The position numbers and the translations under genes were made by a program. Below, piece after piece: positions 11,659-21,874 of a stretch of 64,000 bases of DNA (the first letter of the stretch is position 1; each line of letters opens with the position of its first letter). The notes below the pieces were generated by a model, which was not told where the DNA came from, did no database searches, and worked only from the letters and a program-made list of their open reading frames with translations. Source of the stretch: Artemia franciscana (Eukaryota; Arthropoda; Branchiopoda; Anostraca; Artemiidae). The stretch lies in assembly GCF_032884065.1 (NCBI RefSeq), contig NC_088873.1, positions 40,316,403-40,380,402 on the forward strand. The letters run 5' to 3'.

Positions 11659-13275
11659 ATGGCTTCATTTCATTTCAAAGTTCAAATCTTTCAAAGGAAG
11701 CTATCTGATAATTATGGAAATTTTTTTCCTGAAAAGAAAACTAAAAAGTGTTCAAATGATAAACTCTATATTAATGAACGTCTAAAAGCTAAGATCAAAG
11801 AAAAAATTCATTTACTTTGTAATGGTAAAAAAGATGAAGCCAACCATATGTGTAAAATGATAAAAAACAAATTTGAAAAGCAGCTGCCATATACTATAAA
11901 AATACTATGAAGGATATTTTTAATTATAACCCCAAGAAGTGATATGATCTAGTTAAATAACTTTCTGGCAAGCAAATTAGTAATATTGATTTCCAGCTTG
12001 ATGAGCCTAGTATTAAAAATGCTAATGATCTCAACAAATACCTGGCCAAGATTGTCTGGGCATTACCTCCATTTTCTGCAGAGACTCTTGAGTCTATTCC
12101 CCATAGTCAGGGTGAAAAACTTCCCCATGTATCACCAAAGGATATCAAGAAAAAGGTAAATAACCTAAAAAGGACAAGTACATGCCTATCAAATATTCAA
12201 ATCATGCTTGTCAAAGCCATTGCTGACAAGCTGTCCTTACCACTGGCAGATATTTTCTGCTCAATCACTGAAAGTGGATGCTACCCTGACGCCTGGAAGC
12301 TGGGATTTATGACGCAGGATTCAGAAGAAGGGCGCTGAGGAGGGTTTCAATGGGGTTCAACCAATTATGCTCACCTCAGTTTTTTTGAAATTATATGAAA
12401 GCTTTCTGACTGATTGGCTCAAATCAAAAATTGAAGAACTTATTGACCCAAAGCAATTTGGAAAACCCTGATGTTTGGCTAAATCTACTTCTAATAGACC
12501 TCCAAAAAGCTTTTGATCTGATTAACCACAATGTTTTAGTTGAGAAACTCCTAAAAGAGTTTCATGTAAACCCAAACCTTGTTAGAATAATGGTGTCTTT
12601 CCTTCCCAGTAGAACTCAATATGTAAAGTATAAAAATATCTATTCAGATCTCCTTCCAGTTTACACTGATGTGCCCCAGGGTACCCTCCTTGGCCTGCTC
12701 CTGTTCCTGATTATGATAAATCGACTTTTTACTGAATACCCTGACTGCTGGAAATTTGTTGACGACATGTTCTTACTGGGAAAATGCTGGAAAAATTTAA
12801 AGAGCTCAGCCATGGAAATCATGGAAGATATTTCAAGTGACGCTCTACAGGCTGACATGACTGTGAATGCCAAAAAATCACATATCATGACTATCACTTT
12901 CTTGAACAGTACTCCTTTATTCAAGCAACCAATCCCTCTGGAGATGTCTGTCCAGCAGTGCAAAGTCCTTGGTATCACTATTTTGAGCAATCTGAAGGGG
13001 GAGATCCACTTTACTAACATCACAAAGCAAGCTAATTTGGCACTTTCTGTGCTTAAATTTCTCTTCATGTTTTCTTGCCGTGCATTCTACCTTTTAAGAA
13101 TTGTAAGAATTATTTTTACAGGATTTTATTACATCTATGCTGAATTTTGCATTAGATCTATCCTCACCTCGAATCTGACAACATTGTTATGCAAATCATG
13201 TAATTTTTTGCTCCCTTATTGTTTACTTTTAAGCAAAACAGTTATTCTTTATTTTACAGTCTATCTGCAATGAAA
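11659..13275 (+). pseudogene. Non-LTR retrotransposon RT, decayed but nearly whole core
   Basis: The upstream part (from 11659) is Lys-rich (INERLKAKIKEKIH), like the region before RT in CR1/jockey-type ORF2. After a stop at 11910 and frame changes come SCYPDAWKLGF-like (12270) and PIMLTSVFLKLYESFLTDWL (12360-12420) blocks. A long open stretch at 12431-13273 has LLIDLQKAFDLINHNVLVEK (block A, Asp kept), VYTDVPQGTLLGLLLFLIMI (block B) and KFVDDMFLLG (block C, F-V-D-D, both catalytic Asp kept), then VLGITI. The palm is thus intact in one frame although the fingers are broken. No endonuclease domain is seen. Confidence 0.87.
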
Positions 13276-13529
13276 GTACAAAAGTGTGCATCTATTCAAC
13301 TTTGATTTGTGTGCAATCATATTCTATGCAATAAAATTTTTACAAAGAATTTGCATTTAAGATGGCAGTATTTTGCAAAAATGGCAAAATCCAGTGTAAA
13401 TTCACATGAAAATTCAGTGTTTTTTCTAATTTTTACCTTAAATTACCTCAAATTGCAGCTTGGAGTGATATAAGGATTTTCCATCCTTGTGATGCTCCAG
13501 TGATGAAAAAAATTCGTTTGGTGTAGGTT

Positions 13530-14050
13530 GTGGTTGTTGATCTAGACTCTTATGGAGGACTCTGCAGCTTCCCAATTGTAGAGAAACTCCTGGCAGAGCC
13601 ATTCCTTATCAAGGTGGGACTTGAACATGTCACATGAAGAAGCAGAAACTGTTTCTTCAGAGAGCTGGTTCTGCATATTGATGACCTTTTGGCTGAAGAA
13701 ATGACTTCTATGTCAACTCGTGGAATGCTGCATGGGGAGCTTCATTGAATGTCCTCTAGTACCAGAATGCAAGGGCTGTGCAAAGAGACCGGGAAGGGTA
13801 TTTTTAGAAAGGATTTTTGGTTAAAATCATATCACCCCTTTTTTTGGTATGTCAGTGCTGGCAGCTTCAAACGATGTAGTCTTTCTTTGTATGAAAGTTT
13901 ATTTATACTGCTAACCATCTTAGAGGCATGACGCAGGACATCCTCAAGCAACTTCTTATCTTTTTTTGAAAAAAGGGGCTGCCAATGACATTCCGACCTC
14001 CAGACATGGTCATACAAGGGCCTTATATAACTTCATAAAAACTCTCGGGT
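13530..14050 (-). pseudogene. CR1-like non-LTR retrotransposon RT, C-terminal fragment
   Basis: On the minus strand: YDHVWRSECHWQPLFSKKDK, LLEDVLRHASKMVSSIN, SYKERLHRLKLPALTYQKKG, then in a shifted frame FFSQKVINMQNQLSEETVSA followed by CDMFKSHLDKEW and a stop. This is the classic end of CR1-type proteins (E-R-A-T-K..., Y-E-RL--L-LP-L-YRR, N-W--LP--V--A, FK--LD). It is a 5'-truncated copy facing opposite to the LINE piece at 11.7-13.3 kb. Confidence 0.83.
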
Positions 14051-15404
14051 GTTGGCTCGATGGTTCTTTTTATGATACAGAGGGATTTATTTGCAGAAGA
14101 TGAAACAGACTTAGCATGGCTACTTTAGTAAAAAAAAAAAAAATTAGAATTCCTTTTTTTCTAGCTAACTATGATGAAAGTAGAGTGGAAGATTGACCTT
14201 GACTAAATCATTCTACTAAGACACTAGAAAAAAGTCCATTGTGGTAAAAATACAAAAATATTGAAAGCTTTTAGAATAAAAAAGCATGAATCATGTATAG
14301 AAGCTAAAAGGATGATTTATTAAGGTACTAAACAAACAGCCTCTCTGGGAATTACTGTCATTAAAAAAAAAAAGATCAGTTAAAGTCTTAAAAAAATAAA
14401 CTACAGAAGAAATAAAAACTACCTTATTATTGGTACCTACCAGCTTGCAAGTTGTAGAGAATACACTAGTAAGATAGTTCTGGTAAAATATAGGCCTTTT
14501 GGTAATAGGCTCAATACCTTATGATATGTGTCTCACAATTTTACTCATACAGTGACATTTGGTGATACTTTTTGTGTGAAGCCTTTTTTTTTTATCAATT
14601 CTCTAGCACAGAAAACCAAAGTTGATGTTTTGCTACAGATCTACAGACTTGACAGTCACCTTAACAGGCATTTTTACCTAATGATACTGTTCCTGTAATT
14701 TAGAACCTATAATAAATGAAAGTATTACTTAGGCCATAATTGAAAGCATAATTTAAGATGGTTGATACTGGTGTAAAGTTTGTACAGCCACACCTACACA
14801 TAGGACAAGGTCCACCTGCAAGGTCCTTGGCTGACTAGAAAAATCTGTTCCAACAATGCATTTCATCCATAAGACCTTCACCTCTCTGTAACTCTTTGTT
14901 TATTATTAATTGTGGCCCTGTTCCTGTCTTTAGTTGGGGCAAGTCCAGATTGACTGTTCCTTCTCCATTTTCATTCATGCTTGCACAGCATTTTACTGTT
15001 ATGCCATCTTGTTCCTTCTTCCTGATCCTCAGCATTTTCGTTCATAATCTCCTCTATACACCTCCTTAAGTCAAATTTTAATGTTGTTTTAACTTTCCTT
15101 ACATTGCTCTTGTTTTTGTATGATCTGTCACTCAAATATTTCTTGTAAAATCTTCTCCTCTTCTCTTCTAAACTTAAATAACTTTTCTCCCTAAGACATC
15201 ATCAGCTACTTCATATATTATTTTCCTAAAATTATTCTATCCAACTTCTACACTGTAAAATACTTGACTCTTCAGTCAAGCGTTGAGCTATTCCTGAAAA
15301 GTTTCCCTCAAATTTTCATCCAGGAGTATTGAAATGTCAACAGTTTCTTGGAAAGTAGTTACCCTTCCCGACTTAGCTTTAGATTAACTGTAGACAGTAC
15401 TATA
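14051..15404. other. No gene recognised
   Basis: AT-rich sequence with short A tracts, no convincing exon, repeat or RNA gene. The gephyrin start exon should lie between 1.3 and 16.45 kb if the gene is collinear, but I could not place it here. Confidence 0.4.
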
Positions 15405-16395
15405 TGGTGATCTTTCAAACAGTTCGTAGTAAGGAATGACCTGGCTCAATAGTAGCTGAAACTAAAAACAGAGTTTTGATACCAATAGTTGTATCAAAAG
15501 AATCGTATTTTTATGCTGATTTTAAATATATAAGTTTCATCAAGTTTAGTCTTACCCATCTAAAGATACGAACTTTTGCCTTAATTTTAAAATAGGGGGA
15601 TACCACCCCTCAAAAATTTGGAGGACACCTAGGCCCCCCTAAGCAGTCACCAGATCAAAATTTTGAGGTAGCCATTTTATTCAGCATAGTTGAAAAACCT
15701 AATTACCATGTCTTTGGGGATGACTTAATCCACCAAAGTTCCCTGGGGAGGGGCTACAGGCTACAAACTTTGACCATTGTTTACATGTATTAATTATTAT
15801 TGGGAAGTGACACACGTTTTTAGGTGGACATTTTCGCTTTTTGGGGGGGGGGCATTTTCAGGGGGAGGGGTAACGTGGGAGGATCTTTAGGAACTTATCA
15901 TGAGGGAAGAGAATTTTCATTAGGGGGGCACAAGATTTTCTAGGATTATTTAAACAAAACAATGAGAAAAATATAAAGAAAGTTTTTTTTCCACTAGAAG
16001 TAAGGAGCAGCATTAAAACTTAAAGCAAACAGAAATTATTACGTTTAGGGCTCTAAGGGGTTCGTCTCCTCTTCAATACCTCGCTCTTTACGCTAAAGTG
16101 TTTTTATAGTAATTTCAACTAGTTATTCTATGGCCTTTGTGATTCAGGGGTCATTCTTAAAGAATTGGGACAAAATTCTAGCTGTAGTGTAAAGAGCAAG
16201 GTATTGACGAGGAGGTGAAGCCCCTCATATACGTAATAAAAATTTACAAATATAGAAGTTCGTTACGTAAGGTAATTCGTAAGTTACATATAATTTATTT
16301 CTAATAAAGACGTTCATAAAAAAAAGTTCTAGTTGCCTTTTTAAGTTACCAAAAACTGGAGGGCAACTAGGCCTCCTTACCCACCCCTTGCATGT
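15405..16395 (+). repeat. Repeat family A, partial copy
   Basis: Begins with the A-body start (CAAACAGTTCGTAGTAAGGA), follows the body order in forward orientation, includes a type I palindrome (about 15996-16240, with the core CTCGCTCTTTACGCTAAAGT), and ends in the GGAGGGCAACTAGGCCTCCT block. The type II palindrome is missing. Confidence 0.72.
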
Positions 16396-16452
16396 ATTTT
16401 GTTGCTGCTAGTTTAATGTGTGTCTTAGTTAAAGTATGATATTTATTTTCAG

Positions 16453-16580
16453 TCAGTGATAGGTGTTTCAACAAATCTATGGAAGATAAAGCTGGTTCAG
16501 TTATTGATAAGTTTTTTCAAGAGAATGATCTTCTAAGCAAATGTCGCATCATTGTGCCTGATGAAAAGAACATAATTATG
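16453..16580 (+). CDS. GPHN: Gephyrin/cinnamon exon: N-terminal part of the MogA-like G domain
   Basis: Acceptor CAG at 16450-16452 and donor GTATGT at 16581. The exon starts with the last two bases of a Val codon and encodes VSDRCFNKSMEDKAGSVIDK and then LLSKCRIIVPDEKNIIM. This matches the VSD-C motif and the IVPDE segment at the start of gephyrin, MogA and Cnx1-G, which adenylate molybdopterin before molybdate insertion. Two bases are carried in and the end is phase 0, matching the next exon at 32928. The previous exon, which should hold the start Met and the G-V-L-T strand, was not found in the window. The intron that follows is 16.3 kb and holds Helitron 1 and the LINE at 29.2-32.5 kb. 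Confidence 0.85.
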
Positions 16581-17760
16581 GTATGTATATTTTAGTATTA
16601 ATACCAAGCCTAATATATCGCAGGCTGTCAAATACCATAGATATATGTATTATGTTCACTTTTGCTGCAAAACATAATGTTGAAACATAATGTGAAGCTG
16701 CGTCATGATGTTAAAAGCGTTATCTTCCGCCAAGTACTTTTTGAGTACTTTTTAAATATAAATTTTAAATTTTAACATGGGATTTACGAGTTCAATCAGT
16801 TCACTTAATCACGTCCTTAAACAGTACGACAGTATTGTCAAAATAGTTTTGATGGAGCTCTAATTAACATTACCGGTCAGTCGTTGTACCTTAACGTCTA
16901 GGGAAGACACGGGGCCTAAAGCGGGGGTGGTCTACTAGTCTTGTTTTTGTCTTAGTATGTTTAATTTGCCACGGACAGTCAGGCTAGGTATCTAAACATT
17001 GAAGCGCAAATCAAGCAAAAGCCTTAAGAGGTGTCAGGGGTGGGAAGATGGGGAGGAGTATTTAGTTGCTAAATCTATTCATTTTAAGTTTCTTTTCTGT
17101 GAAGTTACATTTCTGTTACGTTTCTTTATGTTCGATATCTGTAAATGTTTCTTGTTTTTGTTCTCCAATAACTATTCAGGTAAAATGACAATCCAGTAGC
17201 AACTCGTTAAACAACAAACTCTTTAAAAAGGAGTTTCATCAAAACTAATTTGACAACCTTGTTGCAATTTCCACTATCCATGCACATAAGTGAAGCTTTG
17301 AATCAATAGGGTAACATAAATAGATTAATTACGTTTCTTAATTACGTTTCATAAAGTGGTTAATAAAGATTAAATAATACCGATTCTTTCAATTAACATA
17401 AACTTTAAAAATAATATCATTATTAAATACTCTTTTGTTGGTGTAATGGCAGTAACTGAAGCTACTTACCAGAGGTATTCAAGTTCAATCCGGATCGGCG
17501 CAAGGAAGTTCACGTTCTTGTTTATTTAAGTATAATTTTTTATGAATTTTTGACTAATCTTTATGTATAATATTAGCATAATGAAAAGCTTAAAAAGAAA
17601 CCATTCGCTCTTTGTTTAAAAGGGCTCACTAATATAAATTAAGAGACCACAGTTGTGCTTGGTCAACAAGTGTTGAAGATGCCTCTACACTGATCTCAAT
17701 CATGAAACAGTCAAATTGTTTAAATTAGTCAAAAACTCTTAATTACTGGGACTTGTCACT
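16581..17760. other. Gephyrin intron, no feature recognised
   Basis: AT-rich intronic DNA. A tRNA-like run at 17434-17500 was considered and rejected. Otherwise nothing distinct. Confidence 0.4.
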
Positions 17761-18034
17761 TAGAGGAGTGTGTATTAGCTTGAAACATAACTACTACTGT
17801 AATACTATTATTACTACTACTGTGCCTATAACTACAATTACTTGCGACTGTGACAACTTCCAAGGACTTTCAAGTCTGACAGCGTGCGATACCGACTACA
17901 AGTAGTTACGACCAAAACTGTATCTACTTGCGAACATGGCTGCTTGTAACTGAGACATGAGTAATTATGGCTACATGTGACTACAACAGCTTAAGGCTGC
18001 AAATTATTGTAACTGTGACTACTTACTACTGTTA
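17761..18034. repeat. Degenerate TAC-rich array, left part
   Basis: Irregular succession of ACTACT, GTGACTAC, TACTTGCGAC-like words. The same texture resumes at 20749 directly after Helitron 1, so the Helitron appears to have split one array. Confidence 0.65.
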
Positions 18035-18189
18035 TCTGTATATATAAAAATAAGTTGTCTGTCTGTGGATCAGGTGACGTCATGTTTCTGTGTCGACTGA
18101 CGTCATGAAGTTAGTTGTCGTCATTTTTGCTATGACGGTGACGTCATTAAAGATATTTAAGACATATATGTTCACGTAGAAATCTATTA

Positions 18190-18525
18190 ATGTTTAAGTT
18201 TAAAATGACTGATGAACTTACAATGGCAAAAGCCGATGAAGATGCTCAAAGAGTCTATGCCAAAAAACTTGCTGCTGATAGAGAAAGTCAGGAAAGAAAG
18301 CGTGCCGAGGAATCAAAAGAACAGCAAGGAAACAGGCTTGAGGCTAAAGAACGCAAAACCGCGCAGTTAGATGAAGATCCACCTGGACAGCGAGAGTCAA
18401 AACATATCAAAACTGAAAATGATAGCGATGATGATTGGGTTTGGGATTTTGACTTGGATAAGGTCATCAATGCCTACCAGATTTTAGTTAAAAAAAACAA
18501 AGGTTCGGTGATATGTATTTCATAG
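18190..18525 (+). pseudogene. Helitron N-terminal-like charged coil fragment
   Basis: An open stretch of 111 codons starting with ATG encodes a highly charged helix (YAKKLAADRESQERKRAEES), followed by NDSDDDWVWDFDLDK. The repeated R-L-A--RES--R-RAE pattern resembles the charged repeats at the start of some animal Helitron polyproteins, though this link is an inference. It is cut off from the helicase pieces by stops and the 18.6-kb tandem array. Confidence 0.45.
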
Positions 18526-18599
18526 TGAAGCTGAAAAACAAAGAAGAAAAAGAAAACTGAAAAAAGAAAAAATGTAAAAAACCAAAAAATACTAAAAAG

Positions 18600-18765
18600 A
18601 AAAAACACTCAAAGAGAAATTACAGACCGGGACACAAATGACGACCGGGACAGAGGGAATATAAATAACGACCGGGACACTCAAAGAGAAATTACAGACT
18701 GGGATACCGGGACACAAATGACGACCGGGACACAGGGAATATAAATGACGACCAGGACACAGGTA
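18600..18765 (+). repeat. GACCGGGACAC minisatellite in Helitron 1
   Basis: Repeats of CGACCGGGACACAGGGAATA and ATAAATGACGACCGGGACAC, about 25-35 bp each, imperfect. The same words form longer arrays in Helitrons 2 and 3. Confidence 0.8.
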
Positions 18766-18852
18766 TTTAAGAATATCGTTCAAAGACAAATTTTTAATTG
18801 TAAGAAGACCGTTGAAAGAGAAATTTCTAATTGTAAAATGACTGAAGAACCT

Positions 18853-19247
18853 ACAATCGCAACGGTACCACCATCGAAGTAGATAACCAGTGGGTTTACG
18901 GCCAACCTACCATCTTCAAAGATACCACGATAGGAAGACTCTACACCGTTCACCCCAATCAACATGAATGCTTCTTTCTACACCTGCTTTTGGTGAATGT
19001 ACCCGGTCCGACATCCTTTGAGTATTTGAGAACTGTAAACGGTACTATACATGACACTTACCGTAGTGCATGCCAAGCTCTGAATTTATTGGAGAATGAC
19101 CAACACTGGGATAACTGCATCAATGACGCGTGCGAAACGTCAACCCCAAGTCAAATTCGTGCACTTGCTCTCCATCAGCTCCTACAGAGTTATGGGAAAA
19201 ATATAAGTCAAAAATGTCCGAAGATATACTCCATCGAAAACAGTTAG
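18853..19247 (+). pseudogene. Helitron helicase precursor fragment (pre-helicase region)
   Basis: A continuous frame from 18853 reads YNRNGTTIEVDNQWV, then jumps to IGRLYTVHPNQHECFFLHLL, then VPGPTSFEYLRTVNG, SACQALNLLENDQHWDNCIN. In complete Helitron proteins, as I recall them, these blocks come just before the Pif1-like helicase domain (the R-Y-V-P---E-F-LR-LL---PG--SFE-LRT pattern). The usual segment between the VDN-WVVPYN block and the following block is deleted. It ends at a stop at 19247. Confidence 0.8.
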
Positions 19248-19315
19248 AGACGTCAGATATGACTTTTGATTTTACATCATAAATTTATAACTACACTTTA
19301 GTTATTATAGAAGAT

Positions 19316-20238
19316 TTGTGCGTACGTATGGCAAACAAACCTCTTCAGGATTTGGGAATGCCTTCACCTAACCGTATCGCTGCTGTTTCGACATGTGTAG
19401 AATTGGATCGTGAACAAAGTTACAGTACGAGTGATCTATTGTCGTATGTACAAAATAACATTTCCAAGTTAACGTCGGAACAAAAAGACATTTATGATAC
19501 GATAGACTCAATTTCAGAACGTATACAACTACCTGCTGATTTCTGTAATTTAATGACGTCCAAAAATGAATTGATTGAAAAAGTATTTCCGAATATTCTA
19601 AAAAATTATAAAAATAATAAATGGCTAAGTGAAAGAGCAATTCTCGCACCCAAAAATATAGACGTCCACGAAATCAACAATATTGTTTTGACCAAGATTC
19701 GAGACCAGGCAGTCCTTTGCAAGTCAGTCGACACAGTTTTGGAACCAAATGAAGCGGTTAATTATCCATCTGAATTTTTTAATTCCATAGATCTTTCAGG
19801 GTTTCCACCACACGTGCTACAACTAAAAATAGGCGTACCAATAATACTTTTAAGAAATATCAACCCACCAAAGCTTTGCAATGGCACGCGACTTGCCGTA
19901 ACTAAAAAACAATGGAAAACCTAATAGAGGCCACAATCTTGACAGGGCCTTTTGAGGGTGAGGCTGTTCTTATTCCTCGCATTCCCATGATTCCAACGGA
20001 TCTGCCTTTTCAATTTAAAAGATTGCAATTCCCAATTCGATTAGTATTTGCAATCACCATTAACAAAGCTCAAGGTCAATCATTAGAAAAATGTGGTATA
20101 GATCTTAATACTGATTGTTTTTCCCATGGACAATTGTACGTTGCATATTCGAGGGTCGGTAAACCTGACAATCTATTTATATGCAGCGACAATTGGACAG
20201 CGAAGAATGTTGTATATTCGCAAGTTTTACGCAGTTAA
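19316..20238 (+). pseudogene. Pif1-type Helitron helicase, C-terminal part with internal deletion and frameshift
   Basis: Helicases of this type unwind DNA during rolling-circle transposition. The first open stretch (19316-19924) begins LQDLGMPSP and LTSEQKDIYDTI, the segment just before the Walker A motif. It then jumps directly to LPADFCNLMTSKNELIEKVF, so the ATP-binding core (Walker A and B) is deleted. It continues with WLSERAILAPKNIDVHEINN and CNGTRLAVTKK, where a frameshift near 19912 moves reading to a second stretch (19912-20238). This holds EATILTGPFEGEAVLIPRIP, FAITINKAQGQSLEKCGIDL and LYVAYSRVGKPDNLF, the last helicase motifs. It cannot give an active enzyme. Confidence 0.9.
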
Positions 20239-20255
20239 TTTGTATTGTATCTATC

Positions 20256-20636
20256 TATCTATCTATATAAAAACGAGTTGTGTGTATGCATGTTTGTTTG
20301 TTTGTAAAAAGAGCGTTTGCATATGACGTCATTATTAGTGCATACGGCTTTGTATATGCACAGACAATGGGAAAGCCAAGAATGTTGTATATTCGCAATT
20401 TTTACGTAGTTTAACTCCTGCAGACGAAATGAATGCTTGCCTGAAAAATTTTAATTTATGGGCACACGTAAAAATATTAAAATTAACTACAAATATGCGT
20501 GTCCGATTGCAAAACGATGACTCTGGTCAAACATTTTCAGATCAATTGCTGGCAATTGGAAACGGAAAGCTCCCAGTAGTGGGAAAGCCAAAAATGTTGT
20601 ATATTCGCAATTTTTACGTAGTTTGAAGCACATATA
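20256..20636 (+). pseudogene. Displaced helicase segment with a second Helitron-like 5' end
   Basis: After the helicase stop comes (TCTA)n and TATATAAAAACGAGTTGTG, like another Helitron 5' end. Bases 20417-20570 then encode TPADEMNACLKNFNLWAHVK and LTTNMRVRLQNDDSGQTFSD, ending GNGKLPV. In intact Helitron helicases this segment belongs directly before the LPADFCNLM block, so here it lies downstream of where it should be. It is bracketed by two copies of the helicase tail (GGGAAAGCC followed by ATGTTGTATATTCGCAATTT at about 20369-20412 and 20579-20624). Confidence 0.75.
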
Positions 20637-20748
20637 TAAATCTATCTATATTCACAGGTGGGACACAGGGACACAACTACAATGGCGCGTAACGACTTAC
20701 GCGTGCGGGGGGGCTTGGGGTGGCGCGAAGCGCCACCCCAACAGCTAG

Positions 20749-21010
20749 TAACTTATAAATGCGACTGCAACTATTTGCAACTGCAAACTCGAATACAACT
20801 TGACTGCTACTGTGGCTACTTACGACAATGACTACTTGTAGCTACGCTTGCGAGTACAACTTAAGCATAGGAATGCAACAACTCGTGACTGCAAGTGCTA
20901 CTACTGGCAACCGTGGCTGCCTATATTATAACTACTACTACTTCTGTTATTGGGACTGTGACTTCAAATGTTGCTGCAACTTTTACTATTACAGCGAGAA
21001 CTATTGAACT
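20749..21010. repeat. Degenerate TAC-rich array, right part
   Basis: Continues the ACTACT/GTGACTAC texture of 17761-18034 after the Helitron 1 insertion. Confidence 0.6.
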
Positions 21011-21590
21011 AAATCAAAAGAATTTAACTGCATCATGATTATCATAATGATGACGTGCATCCTATTAACATTAGTTTTGTTCATTTCCAGCAGAAACGGC
21101 AGGTTTCTCGACGCCATTTACAACGTTTTCCAGGCTGTCTTTCAGATTTCCATAATTTTGCTCTCAAAATATAATTTTACTGTAAGAATAATCGAAATAA
21201 TGGTTACAATTCCAGAATTGACTACCAATTGCAATTTTTTCACACTGTGTACAGATTTTGGTTACTATGGGCCGTGGTTCATTCTTTAGAGGGTTGGACC
21301 TATCAGGGTAAGCATGACAAAAATGAGTCATGTCCAGGAATAACCATTCGTTTCTGTTTTCAGCAAGACTAGTAAAAAACGAAGCACCCTGTCAACGCTT
21401 TTACGGAAGTTCTACTTTGAAATAATTTTATATTAGTACATGATGTCATTACAGGTGACATTGCACTGTTTATATTTATCAAGGGTAAATTTTTAATATG
21501 ATATTATTTATGGTTGTACACTATTATGTATGACGTCATTCACCATCTTGCATAAGAAGATGCAGTTTTTTTTGTAAAATTACATAAAAA
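21011..21590. other. Gephyrin intron, nothing recognised
   Basis: AT-rich. A short open frame at 21035-21289 has no recognisable domain and no exon borders. Confidence 0.35.
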
Positions 21591-21870
21591 GCTTTTAATT
21601 GTTTTAAAAAGCAGAATTTTGGCAAAGAGTCAAACTTTAGCGTAAAGAGCGAGGAATTGCGGAGGGGACAACCCATTTCATATACGGAGTAATTTCTGTT
21701 CGTTTTAAGTTTTAATGTCGCTCCTTACTTTCAGTTAAAACCTAGTTTTTTTATGTAATTTCTGAACGTTTTTGAATTAATGCATGTTTGATTTTGGCTC
21801 TCCACACATAAATTATTAAAATGAAATTTGCATACTAATCCCTTTTTTGGCTAAATGGCTTTCTCTTAGT
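21591..21870 (-). repeat. Repeat family A fragment (half type II palindrome)
   Basis: Carries AAACTTTAGCGTAAAGAGCG, GAGGGGACAACC, TTTCTGTTCGTTTTAAGTTT and GTCGCTCCTTACTTTCAG, the right half of the type II palindrome, followed by the TTTTTGAATTAATGCATGTT spacer. The other half is missing. Confidence 0.7.
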
Positions 21871-21874
21871 TTTG

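Larger units (their letters stand above)
18035..20748 (+). mobile_element. Helitron 1 (2.7 kb, decayed)
   Basis: All structural marks of a Helitron are present. The 5' end is TC (TCTGTATATATAAAAATAAG) and the 3' end is CTAG at 20745-20748. A hairpin 5 bases before the terminus has 10-bp arms GGGGTGGCGC (20717-20726) and GCGCCACCCC (20730-20739) around GAA. Insertion is between A (18034) and T (20749) with no target duplication. Inside are broken Pif1-type helicase pieces and a short tandem array (18600-18765). No Rep/HUH nickase was found. The sequence around it continues the TAC-rich array on both sides. It sits inside the first gephyrin intron seen here. Confidence 0.88.

Noticed and set aside
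17434-17500. tRNA-like run (GGTGTAATGGCAG as A box, AAGTTCAATCC as B box)
   Set aside because: The T arm does not pair around the TTCAATC loop, and no acceptor or anticodon stem can be formed. Not reported as a tRNA.
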